A DNA stretch of 64,000 bases, from NCBI GenBank assembly GCA_033557465.1, contig CM066043.1:82242662-82306661 (forward strand). Reading direction: 5' to 3'. The stretch is from Ichthyophis bannanicus (Eukaryota; Chordata; Amphibia; Gymnophiona; Ichthyophiidae). A program made the position numbers and the translations under genes. Under the pieces are notes generated by a model, which saw only the letters and a program-made list of their open reading frames with translations, had not been told where the DNA came from and did not search any database. Of this stretch, positions 20,476-31,331 are shown piece by piece. The first letter of the stretch is position 1, and each line of letters opens with the position of its first letter.

Positions 20476-22600
20476 TTGTCCTCCAAGTCTGTTGATATGG
20501 CAGTGATGTCCTATAATGCTGTGCTCTTATCAGCTCTGGATGTTCTCGCTTCTCTCATCCCTCATCCTGTGAGGCGCTCCTTACCTCAGCACTGGCTCTC
20601 TCCCACTATTCGCTTTCTTCACTCCTGTACCCGCTCTGCTGAGCGTACCTGGCTCAAATCACGCTCCCCTGAAGATTTCCTTCATTTCAAATTCATGCTC
20701 TTCTCTTTCAAATATGCTTTAGCTCTTGCCAAACAAGATTACTTTGTTCGCCTGACTAATTCTCATGCCTCTGATCCTCGCCGTCTCTTCATTGCTCTCA
20801 ATTCTCTCCTCAAAGTGCCTCCGCCTCTGATCCCTCCTTCCCTTTCTGCCCAAATCCTGGCTGATTACTTCCATGATAAAATCCATAAGATCACTCTCCA
20901 ATTTCCCTCTAAATCCCCGATTTCCACTTCCTGTTCTCAATCTCCCCCCCCCCCCCCTTCTCATCCTACCCTCTCTTCCTTTCCTATGATTTCTATTGAT
21001 GAGGCTGCTCTTATTTCCTCTCATGGTTTTCAGTACCATCTCTCCTCTTCCAAGCTTTCCACTTTCTCCTCTGATCCTATCTCCTCCCATCTCCTCTCCT
21101 CTATCTCCTCTACCATTGTCCCCTCCATTTCTCATATTCTCAACCTCTCGCTCTCCACTGCTACTGTCCCGGCTGACTTTAAACATGCTGTGGTCACGCC
21201 TCTCCTTAAGAAATCCTCACTTGATCCCTCTTGTCCTTCTAATTATCACCCCATTTCTCTCCTTCCTTTTATTTCTAAACTGCTCGAACGTGCGGTTTAC
21301 CGCCATTGCCTTGACTTCCTCTCTTCCCATGCTCTTCTCGATCCCTTATAATCCGGTTTTCGTCCCTTGCACTCTACTGAAACTGCTCTTGTCAAAGTCT
21401 CCAGTGACTTGTTCCTGGCTAAATCTAAAGGCCTTTACTCTGTCCTTATCCTCCTTGACCTTTCTGTTGCTTTTGTTACTGTTGACCATGATCTTCTCCT
21501 TGACACTTTGTCCTCGCTTGGCTTTAGGGACTCTGTTCTTTCCTGGTTCTCCTCATATCTTTCCCATCGCTCCTTTAGTGTATGTTCTGGTGGTTCCTCC
21601 TTCTCTGTTATCCCGCTCTCTGTTGGTGTCCCCCAAGGCTATGTCTTGGTTCCCCTTCTTTTTTCTCTCTATACCCAATACCTTGGTGCGCTTATTTCCT
21701 CTCATGGTTTTCAGTACCATCTCTATGCTGATGGCTCCCAGATCTATCTCTCTACTCCTGATCTTTCTCCTGCTTTGCAGTCCCGGATCTCTTGCTGTCT
21801 CTCTGCTATTGCTGCTTGGATGTTCCATCATTGCCTGAAATTGAACATGGCCAAGACTGAACATCTCGTTTTTTCTCCTAAAATTTCCCTTTCTCCTTCT
21901 TTTCAGTCTCTGTTGATGGCTCTGTTCTCCAACCTATTTCATCTGCTCGCAATCTGGGTGTTATTTTTGACTCTTCGCTCTCTTTCTCCTCTCATATCCA
22001 ACTCATCGCTAAGACCTGTCACTTCTTTCTGTTCAACATTGACAAAATCCGCCCCTTTCTCTCAGAGCTCACTACTAAAACCTTCATCCATTCACTAATC
22101 ACCTCCCGTCTTGATTATTGCAACCTGCTTCTTGCTGGTCTCCCTCAGTCTCATCTCTTCCCCATTCAGTCTATTCAGCACTCCGCTGCCCATTTGATTT
22201 TCCATCAGTCTCGTTTTGCTCACATCACTCCTCTCCTCAGATCTCTTCACTGGCTCCCTATCCGTTTCCGTATTCACTTTAAGCTTCTCCTTCTGACCTA
22301 TAAGTGCATTCACTCTGTGGCTCCTCAGTACCTTTCTTCTCTCATTTCTCCCTACTTCCCCGCTCGTGAACTCCGTTCTTCTACCTAGTTGCTTCCTGCT
22401 ATGCCCTTCTCCTCTATTGCCAACTCCAGATTCTGCTCATTTCACCTTGCTGCACCTTACGCTTGGAATAAACTTCCTTTGTCTTTACGCCAGGCATCTT
22501 CTTTGTCCCTCTTCAAACTTAAGTTAAAAGCTCATCTTTTTGCCTGTGCCTTTGGCTCTTTATTTTGCTGTTCTTATTCTTCTCCTTTTCTTGCTTTGTC
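20476..22600 (+). pseudogene. L2 reverse transcriptase and C terminus
   Basis: The 20476-21351 frame covers the pre-RT and finger region (ERTWLKSRSPEDFLHFKFML, FKHAVVTPLLKKSSLDPS). After a stop (TAA at 21349) the frame continues as 21367-22098 with [19 protein letters not shown] and [12 protein letters not shown]. The catalytic box reads YADGSQ instead of YADDTQ, so the second aspartate is lost. The C-terminal part (22110-22600) has the LHWLPIRFRIHFKLLLLTYK and APYAWNKLPLSLRQ motifs in other frames. A 34-bp piece of the catalytic region is also present upstream (see findings). Confidence 0.83.
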
Positions 22601-22725
22601 TTTTTTAGATTGTAAGCTCTTTTGAGCAGGGACTGTCTCTTGTATGTTTTCATTGTACAGCGCTGCGTGCGCCTGGTAGCGCTTTATACATGCTTAGTAG
22701 TAATAGTAATAGCAGTATGATCTAA

Positions 22726-23182
22726 AGACACTTAGAAAATTCTATGTATACTCCAGTAAGTCTGTGATTACCATTGCATTTGCTGAAAAACTTCCCAGTC
22801 TAGCTGTTTCTGCTGAGTTCTAGTTTAGTAGTATATATTTCTATGCTGAGTTCCTTCTTTTATTCTGAGCAGGAGAACTGAAATTTATATAGGATACCTC
22901 AGATGGCAGTATCATTTGTAGAACAGTTGGTCTCCTATAGTGCTGTGCTCAGTCCTAACTCAGGGGAGCTTTTGTGTGCAGGGCTATATGCAAGTGCTTG
23001 GCCCTTGTCTCCTCTCTGACAGATAGAGCAATGATTTTTTTTTTCCTTGGTGAAAGTCTGTTGGCAGTTGCATTCAAAGATTCTTGGAATGCTATAGTAG
23101 GAGCTATGTTTCAGCCTCCTCTTACTTCCTGTCCAACCAACAGACTGCCCTCAACAGCTGAATTCAAACAGGTTGCTTTTTA
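22726..23182. other. No feature recognised
   Basis: Unassigned sequence between the L2 3' tail and the first Penelope direct repeat. Confidence 0.4.
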
Positions 23183-23456
23183 TCTACTATTTTTTATTTA
23201 CTATTTATTTATTACTCTATGTTTTATAGTCACGATATTTCTTGTTTTAGGCTTGTTTATTTATTTCATGATGATCATATATTTAAGTTTAATTTTATGT
23301 TTAATTTTAATGCATTATGGTTTTTAATATGCTTATTCAATTGCTTTTATTTGCTTTGAGGCTTATCCCCCTGAAGAAGGTAGAGTTGCCGAAACACGGT
23401 CATGTCGGGATGTTTTAATTAAAGGCTGTTTTAATCCACCTTGCTCCTATTTGTTG
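23183..23456 (+). repeat. Penelope pseudo-LTR, left copy with hammerhead-like motif
   Basis: Shares 'ttttatagtcacgatatttc...tgttttaggcttgttta' through 'cttgctcctatttgtt' with the right copy, with many small differences. At 23371-23401 it holds CTGAAGA, a short stem (GGTA/TGCC), GAAA and GTC in the order of a hammerhead ribozyme core. Sequences ATCCC and GGGAT on either side could form stem I. Confidence 0.8.
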
Positions 23457-24282
23457 CTGTGCTATTTCTGTGAGTGTGTGTGCTCTTCTGTGGACTCTTT
23501 TCTGGTTGCGGGTATAATATTCTCCCCATGGAAGAATGTGCTCAGTTATGATGATGGAGATTTACAACGGATGCTGCCTGAAGATCCTTTCTTCTGTAAG
23601 GAAGGACAAGGTACCGGTATGGACAAAGAATGGGGACAGACAGTCCACCTGACGCAACAACATATACGCAAGGAGATGCATGTTTCATCTCTCCTTGAAT
23701 ACTGTATGAATAGAATTATCCCCAGGGTCTCCGCGTCAACAAACCCCCAGGGATGTTTACCGATGACGAAGCCTTTATTTCCAAATGGACCACAATTTTA
23801 AATAAGTGTTCATTGGATCTCATGATTATACTTATTAACTTATTAACACTTCCAAACAGAAGACGGAAGTTTACAAGAAGCTGATGCTAAGCTAGACTCT
23901 CTAAAAGAGAGAGATTCCCATTTTGTGACTTTGAAGAGGGATTTTGATAGAAACCTATTGGAGTATAAAAAGCTTATTAAAGATAAGATGCTTGAAACAT
24001 TTTAAAGGGATAAGGAGGACTATAGGAGGGGGTCTGTTTATGTCTGGAACAATAAACAGAAACCTTTTAGGTGCAAATCCATGAGACGTAGGATTAATTT
24101 TCTACAGAAATATGAGATCCCTAAGCCAAAAGTACCCCCAAATTCAGAGGATCTTGGTCTGGAGCAGGCAAGGAAACATAATCGTAGCCAGTTAGAAGAC
24201 CAATTGGATAATTCAGCTCCCTTGTTTACATCGGACAAGCTAGCACCAGTCAGGCTATTATGGAAGGGTGGGGGACAATAAC

Positions 24283-24893
24283 ATAAGAACATAAGATATG
24301 CCATACTGGGTCAGACCAAGGTCCATCAAGCCCAGCATCCTGTTATCAATAGTGGCCAATCTAGGTCATATGTACCTAGCAGTTTCCCCAAAAGACACAG
24401 GTTCCACAATGGTTGTATTGGGTCAAGCAATGATATCCTAGGTCCCTTCTTAATAATGGTTTATGGACCTTTCCTCCAGGAACCTGTCCAAACCTTTTTT
24501 AAACCCAGCTACACTAACAGCTTTTACTACATCCTCCGGTAACAAATTCCAGAGTTTGATTACACGCTGAGTGAAAAAAATATTTTCTTTTATTAGTCTT
24601 AAATAGTTTACCCTGTAGCTTCATTGCATGTCCCCTAGTCTTTCTATATTCGGATAACGTAAACAATCAATCTATGTTTACCCGTTCCACTCCATTCATT
24701 AATTTATAGACTTCTATCATATCTCCCCTCAGCCGTCTCTTTTCCAGGTTAAAGAGCCCTAACCTTTTTAGCCATTCTCCATAGGGGTATCCTTCCATCC
24801 CCTTAACCATTTTGGTGGCTCTTCTCTGAACCTTTTCTAATAATGCTATATCCTTTTTAAGATACGGCGACCAGAATTGCACACAATATTCAA
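24283..24893 (-). mobile_element. CR1-A 3' fragment nested in Penelope
   Basis: It reads from the CR1-A 3' end ('aagaacataagatatgccatactgggtcagacc', antisense) to RT sequence [20 protein letters not shown] at about 24880. Both junctions contain ACAATA (24274-24279 and 24882-24887). That could be a short duplication or microhomology, since the CR1 itself carries this sequence. Confidence 0.87.
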
Positions 24894-25423
24894 GTGGCAG
24901 GTCCTTCCAAAAACCTCAAATTCCAGAGGTTGTACTACCTACAGGGAGGCCGGGGGAGGGGGTGATGAGGAACCTTCAGGAAGATGTCACATTGAGATTA
25001 GAAAGTGGTGTGTTTAATTAATCTACTACACACTGAGAGACTGAAATTTGGATTCTTAATAAAGGCCTTTCTTTTGTTCCCTCAATTAGACACAATCCTT
25101 TTAGTACTCAAGTTGACTTGTATACGATTTTTTAGAAAGTGATATTACCATTGATACTTGAGTGGTAAAGAAGCCCTTGTCCTGGGTTTCACCAAATGTG
25201 ACTAATCCTGTTATAGAAAGATTGCTCTTAAAAGAATAGAGGACCTATATATGAAAAAAAGAGTCGCATGTATTTTAACATCACTAAGGCTGAAAAGCAA
25301 GCTCTTTTTGGTCTGAGAAACAATCCCAATATCGTGATTAAACCGGCAGATAAAGGTGGAACCTTAGTTATTCAGAATACTATGGATTATGTTAAGGAGG
25401 TTTCCCGACAACTAAGTGATAAA

Positions 25424-25550
25424 GGGGCTTGTTTACAAAGCCGCGCTAACAGTTTCCGCTCGTTATCGGAGCCACGGCCCCATTGATTTCAATGGGGCTG
25501 CGGCTCTGATAAGAACGGAAACCGCTACCGCGGCTTTGTAAACAAGCCCC
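25424..25550. mobile_element. Harbinger-like foldback MITE, AAA TSD
   Basis: The 127-bp element is nearly palindromic. The left end GGGGCTTGTTTACAAAGCCG is the exact complement of the right end. Flanking AAA at 25421-25423 and 25551-25553 is a 3-bp duplication. Removing the MITE plus one AAA restores the Penelope frame (LSDK joined to MFYERL), which proves insertion. A 3-bp duplication and G-rich ends suggest the PIF/Harbinger group. Confidence 0.85.
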
Positions 25551-28221
25551 AAAATGTTTTATGAAAGATTGGATGGAGAATCCATCCTTCTGTTGAAGAC
25601 GAATATTGATTCCTTATTACAAACCGGATTGGAAGCAGAGTATCTTACTAAAAAAGAATGTTAGTTCCTTAGGATGACACACCCCGTCACCCTAACAATA
25701 TATGTCCTGCCTAATATACATAAGACTCTGGTAGAGCCCCCTGGATGTCTCATCATATCTGCCATTAGGTCTCTTTTTAAGCCCATATCCAAATTCTTAG
25801 ATGTTTTTTTGAGACCATTTGTGTCAAAAGTGCTATCCTATATGAGGGATTCATCCCATGTAATACAAATTTTGGACAATTTTGAGGGATACCATGATCA
25901 ACTTTCTGGTTACCATGGATATCATGTCTTTGTACACCAATATACCACAACGTGCAGCACTGGATATATTGGTTGACACTCTTTTAGAGAGACAGGCATT
26001 GGTTAGAACTCCCATGGGCTACTTGATGCAATTAGCTATGTTAGCCAGGACAGAGAACTATTTTTACTTCAGAGGATTATTTTACAAATAAATCAAGGGT
26101 GTAGCCATGGGGTTTACCATGGCCCTGGATGTAGCCAGTATTTATGTGGCAGATTTTGAACAGAAATGTTTGATCAGGCATCCTTATAGTTCTAGCATCA
26201 AGCTGTGAGAGATATTGATGATGTTTTAATGGTCTGGGAAGGAGCAGATTTGCATCTTCAAGAATTTTTTATTTGGCTCAACTCTTCAGATCCTAATTTA
26301 CAGATTCAAACATCGTATATTTTTTATCAAGTCCCATATTTGGACATTTTAATCAAAAAAGGCCAAGTGGAGTTTACTACAGATTTATATAGGAATCCCA
26401 CTGATAGGAACTATCTTTTACATTTCAATAGTTTTCACATGAGATCTTTGAAGTGCAATCTGCCCATTAGCCAGTTTTTGAGAGTTCAGAGGGCATGTTC
26501 TTCAGACAGGGATTTTGAAATCTATGCACGAGTCATGTGTAGACTGTTTCAAGAATGAGGATATCCATCAGAATGCATTATTAGGGCTTAGAGCTAAGAA
26601 ATCAGACTGTTCGTTGCAGGGTTCTGCATGCAACATAAGTGATAAGTTGGTCTGCTTTCTTACATTCTCCAGTTTGTCCTGAAATATAACCAAAATATTA
26701 AGAGATGAATGGCATATTCTCTCTATCCTTCCCTTCTTTGGCACCAGGCAACTAATAATTACCTACAACAGAAACACAAATTTGGCAAATATATTGGTTT
26801 CCTCTGCACTTTCAGTCCCACGGGGTACTCCAAAAGTAATGGGGCACTTTATGGTGTGTGACCACTCTCTGACCACCAAGAACTTTTTTGTTCATCCGAT
26901 CTCTAATAAAAAAATTGTTCTTAATTTTTCAAACTGTGAGTCCCATCACGAGATTTATGTAATTATTTGTCCTTGTTATAAGTGGACAAAATAAAACATT
27001 GTGTATGGACCTGCATTACTGAGTACAAAAGTTGTCTTAGAAGAAAAGCAGAAAATAAGCTACTGGTAATTCATTGGAATGAATAACAACATGCGTTATC
27101 AGATCTTAAGTTCTTGGTGATCAGAGTGGTATGTCCTCATTAGAGAACAGGAGTCATTGAGAGAGTTTTGTTACAACTAGAACAAAAGCACATTTTTAAT
27201 TTGGGATCCCTGGCACCCCATGATCTTAACTTAGACCAGGATTTTTTTTTTATAAGTCCTGGCTCATGGTGTAATTTTATTTTTTGTTTTATTAGTCTCT
27301 GTTTCAGTTTAGCTTTTTATTTTTAACGTCCTTTCCCACCTTCCTCACTCCTTTTCCCCCTTTCTCCCATCCCCCCCCCTTTTGACTTATTTTTAATTAA
27401 TGGATTTTTTAATTAAGCACTTTTTAAATTAATGTATTCATTTTTTATATTTTTATCATTTATAAAATTTGTTTTGGTTGGATTTTGGTTTTACTCCTCC
27501 TTTGTACTTATTGAGTTCTCTCAATTAGTTTTCATGTCTTTTTATTATTAGGCAGCATATTTATTAGCCCACTCCATAACTATTCAGTTTTGTTGTTTTG
27601 TACATTTAGGGACCTTATAGGGATTTCACAGTTTTATAAAACCAGTGCCATTCTCATTTGGTACTGCTGTTTTTAGCCTTTTGCACTGCACTCATTAAAT
27701 TTTATTGTTTCATTTTTATCATCACCAGTTTTTATGATTTTATAGATAAGCACTATGTTTAATTGACATGGACGTATTATCAGCCTGCACTTTATTTATT
27801 ATCTTTTGCGGATTTGCACAATCTTTGGGATTTCATAATTTTATTAAATAAGCACTTTAATTATTTGGCACGGTTGCTTTTATTGGTTTGTACTAATCTC
27901 ATTATGTTTTATCGATCTGCGTATTTAATTTGAGACTATCAGGCTTAATCTATCATTTAGTGGTTCTTATTGTTTCTAATTATGAACTTTATTTATGTTT
28001 TATCAGCATTGTTTTATAATTCAGATTGCACGTCTCTCTTCCACAGCTTGTGTTACTACCTCTATCGTCATGGTGAGTTCCCGTGGTTTCACCTGTTCAT
28101 GGCTCTCTGTAGCATTAGATGACACGTTTTATATATATTGTATCTTTTCTGCCTCGGCGGCTCGGCTACTGCTCATAGGACATTATTTATCCTGATACGG
28201 GTTCTTTATTTGGTTCTCTTA

Positions 28222-28339
28222 GGGGGTATGTTTACTAATCCACAGGAGTGGACTCCGTACGATATCGGAGCCGCTGCCCCATTGATTGTGGTATATTGGT
28301 ATATCGCACGGAGTCCCCGTGGTTTAGTAAACATACCCC
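28222..28339. mobile_element. Harbinger-like foldback MITE, TTA TSD
   Basis: It begins GGGGGTATGTTTACTAATCC and ends 'ggtttagtaaacatacccc'. TTA flanks it at 28219-28221 and 28340-28342. The centre 'atatcggagccgctgccccattgatt' resembles the centre of the MITE at 25424, so the two are relatives with diverged ends. Confidence 0.82.
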
Positions 28340-29635
28340 TTAATCTTGTTTTTATCTATTGATTTATCTGTTTCTCCATTATTCGTTCATGGTTTTGTTA
28401 CATTATTAATATTTTTTATTTTTTATATTCCTCCCCTCCCCCCTATTTTTACTGACAGTATCTTGATCACATGTTTTATGGTACCTTCTTGAATATATGA
28501 GGATTGTTCATATTTTTTCTCCGTGTAGCTCAAGACACGACTGTGCATCCTGGTCGGTCACTGTTAGAATGTGTTTTTAAATGTGTAGATAATTAGGTTT
28601 TTAGATATATATCACCCATTTTTTTATATGGGTTAAATTACCATTACACTGTCTTTGCAACCTTTGTCTGTCCCCTTAAGATGTGGCTGGTCACCATAGT
28701 TATACCTCCAGCTGATTTTTGGCGCACATTTTTCTTTTAGATCGAGATGGTAGAATGCCACTGGCACGTTATGCTAGCGGTTGAAGTTGCGAACGATCCT
28801 GGACTTAGTGCTTTATCATTATATATTTAATATACCACTTTAAAGCATGCTTTTTAATTTTTTTAATAATGCAGTTTGTCCACAATAGTCATATTTTTAC
28901 AGTGCAATTGTACATATATCTGCTCACTGTTTAATGTGCTTTTAATGATGAGTGGTACAATTTAATTTCTCCTGCTCCCCCCCCCCCCTTTTTATAAAGT
29001 TGTTTGAATATGGATATTTATTTCAGGAGTACACTCCAATCAATTGATTGCTTTGGCAGTAGGTGATGTTTTATATTTTCCCCCCTCTTCCACCCCCCCA
29101 TTTGCTGTTTTAACATATGTTTTAGTATGTGTCTCTAATAGAGTTTTTACAATATTATCTTTCAATTAATTTGGCTAATAGATACCTGCTTTTATATACC
29201 CCATGCCAGCTTCTGATCCGTTTTTGTTTTTTAGTTCCTTTTTCAAGATGCTAAATATGATAGTACAGCATACTTTTATGTGCAGGTCTGGTCTTAAAGG
29301 CTCTTTTTCCCTTTTTGTGCCAGCAGTTCTTTGGGATTTAGTGTCCCCACAAAGTGATTTTTAGCCTTTACCAGTACATCACTATGCATAGTTTAAGTTC
29401 AGCATTGCACTTGTTTTTCGTTCTCTCCCTTCCTCCCAATCCTATTGTTCTGGGAGTTTTCACCCCAGATAAATCCTGAATTCATGATTCTCCTGTAGTC
29501 CTCTTCATATTTTTCTTTTATATGATTTTAATTTATTTTTCATTGATCACTTATAATGAGCTCTCTCAGGATCCTTGTTTTATTTGTGTATAGGTTTTGT
29601 ACTGCTTAACATTTTTTGGTCCAACACACATTTTT

Positions 29636-29906
29636 TCTACTATTTTTTATATTTTACTACTTATTATTCTGTATTTTATAGTCACGATATTTCATGTTTT
29701 ATGCTTGTTTATTCGTTTCATAATGATTATATATGTTTCATTTTATACTTAATTTCAATGTATTATGGTTTTTAATCTGTTAATTATTCAATTATTTTAA
29801 TTTGCTTTGAGCTTATCCCCCCTGAAGAAGGCACAGCTGCCAAAACACGGTCATGTTGGGGATGTTTTAAATAAAGGCTTTATTAATTCACCTCGCTCCT
29901 GTTTGT
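29636..29906 (+). repeat. Penelope pseudo-LTR, right copy
   Basis: Direct repeat of 23183-23456. The hammerhead-like motif is at 29822-29852, with a better stem (GGCA/TGCC) and a six-pair ATCCCC/GGGGAT closing helix. The conserved GAAA is AAAA here, which would abolish cleavage. It ends in an A-rich stretch before L1 sequence. Confidence 0.8.
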
Positions 29907-29916
29907 TTTTATAAAA

Positions 29917-30825
29917 ACCATAAGAGCATCCTCAGACATACAATGCCAACATGATCTCACCCTTAGCACTCCCATTCACCATAATTTCATAGGGGTCCAA
30001 TATTCCCTATGGTCTGAAAAAACATGGATTGGAGTAAACTAGTCAATAAGACATGCCTATTTTTCTTTGTCCAGTACTTATTCCACTTGTTAGAGTTAAT
30101 CTCTGCACCAGTTTCTTGATCCCAAAGTATCACAAGTCCCAGATGCTCTCTATATTCACTGTCCCTTAAATTTTTTTAGCTAAGGGATGCTATATGTTCA
30201 ACCTGACAAGCCTTTCTGAAAAAGGCCAATCCCAGCTCTAGGTCTAAATATTAAAAATTGAGCCCACTGTTGTGCAGCTTGTGAGAAAGCTATAGTTATT
30301 GGAAAAATATTTTCTAGTACCCCATACTTTTCCTGTAGCTGTATGAAAGATACCAGTCTCCTCTCTTTCAGTACATGACTCAATTCCTAAATACTTCAAG
30401 CTTGTCACCCAGGCAAAAATGCTATATTTTTTATCAATCTAAAAAAGGGGATTGTTCCATAGTGAAATACAGACAGACAATCTCCTTTCAGGGCATGTTC
30501 ATTATTTTATCTAAGATTGCTATCTCCAATTTAGTACACTGAAATCCAACATTGGGGCAGCTAAAGCCCACTCAACCAACAACCAAGGGGCTCTCCTCCA
30601 ATTCTGCCTCTGACTGTTCCCAAAAATATAAAACTGCAAATCTTAACAAAAAAGCTAGATAATACTTATAAAGGTTTGGCAGACCCATGCTTCCCTTAAA
30701 TTTAAAGGCCTTCAATTTCCACTTTGCTAGCCTAGGAGGTTGTTTATAATGTGATAGAAAGCCCATATCTCATTAAGTCCTCTCCAGTTCTATTGAAAGT
30801 GTCTCATCTTTTTTCAAAAGGTTTA
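29917..30825 (-). mobile_element. L1-clade LINE, 3' part of ORF2 and 3' end
   Basis: Antisense frames read KQPPRLAKWKLKAFKFKGSM then GLPNLYKYYLA (30766-30572), the conserved L1 C-terminal 'PR....L...GG..lPnl..YY.A' block. Then SHVLKERRLVSFIQLQEKYG (30383-30198) follows. It is the same element as 36781-41030, separated from it by the Ngaro insertion. The 3' limit is approximate, close to the Penelope right repeat. Confidence 0.78.
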
Positions 30826-31331
30826 TGTAACCGGGGCAGGTCGGACCCGGTGCTCCACCTGCACCCCCCCACCTCCCCCTTTTACCCCACCCTCCCCCCA
30901 ATCTCACTAGCCCCTCCCAACCTCCATACCCCCTCCATCCAAAAATAACACTGACTCAATCTTTTTGGGATTATCTGGTCACAACTTTATTAACAATCAT
31001 AACATTCCATAACATTTTCTCACAACATAAACTTCTTAATAACCAACAAGTGGAATGAGCCCTCACCCGCCATACCATTAGCAAGGTGACCTGATTCCAC
31101 TGCCGCCGCGGCCGGGCCAGCGACAAACTTCAACTCCTCCCCTTTTTACCCGGCCTTGCCATATTACTAGCAAAAACCGGCCAGGGGTCATCCAGGTTGG
31201 GGGCAACCGCCCCCACCCCAATTCCAGTTTAAGGCTCCGGACCCCGGAAATCTCCGGGATCCCGCCACCCGGCGTAGGAGACTTTAACGTCCGTACGCCG
31301 CCCCCCCAAGACCAAGCTGCGACCAGCGAGC

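Larger units (their letters stand above)
19030..22725 (+). mobile_element. Near full-length L2-type LINE, pyrimidine-rich
   Basis: A GC-rich 5' leader (19030-19330) precedes endonuclease and RT coding, then a 3' UTR with 'ttgtaagctcttttgagcagggactgtct' and a (TAG/TAA)n-type tail ending near 22715. The sense strand is strikingly C+T rich. Motif order and C terminus match the vertebrate L2 clade. Stops at about 20218 and 21350 and frameshifts make it inactive. No target duplication was identified. Confidence 0.87.
23457..27240 (+). pseudogene. Penelope RT with GIY-YIG-like tail (broken)
   Basis: The N-terminal part (23451-24280) is weakly conserved and lysine-rich. After the CR1 insertion the RT starts with NPNIVIKPADKGGTLVIQN (about 25325) and continues with YVLPNIHKTLVEPPGCLIIS (25700), TMDIMSLYTNIPQRAALDIL (25910), GVAMGFTMA (26100), and the catalytic block DIDDVLMVWEG (26210), where the usual Tyr of YIDD is Asp. 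PYLDILIKKGQVEFTTDLYR and the pre-nuclease CESHHEIYVIICPC (about 26940) follow. Past a stop, LGSLAPHDLN (about 27205) matches the end of the GIY-YIG region. Stops near 26090, 26205, 26558 and 26993 break it. Confidence 0.85.
23183..29906 (+). mobile_element. Penelope-like element flanked by pseudo-LTRs
   Basis: A body with Penelope-type RT and a GIY-YIG-like C terminus lies between direct repeats at 23183-23456 and 29636-29906. Penelope-like elements often carry such pseudo-LTRs, formed by partial tandem arrangement. The interior after 27240 is a long AT-rich untranslated part. Nested insertions are a CR1-A fragment (24283-24893) and two Harbinger-like MITEs. The coding frame has several stops, so the copy is inactive. 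Confidence 0.88.

Noticed and set aside
20996..21838. Long + strand frame rich in Leu/Ser/Pro
   Set aside because: It is a shadow of the L2 RT frames, produced by the pyrimidine-rich sense strand.
23183..29906. LTR retrotransposon, from the ~270-bp direct repeats
   Set aside because: The coding part is Penelope RT with a GIY-YIG-like end. The repeats lack TG...CA ends and any primer-binding site next to them.
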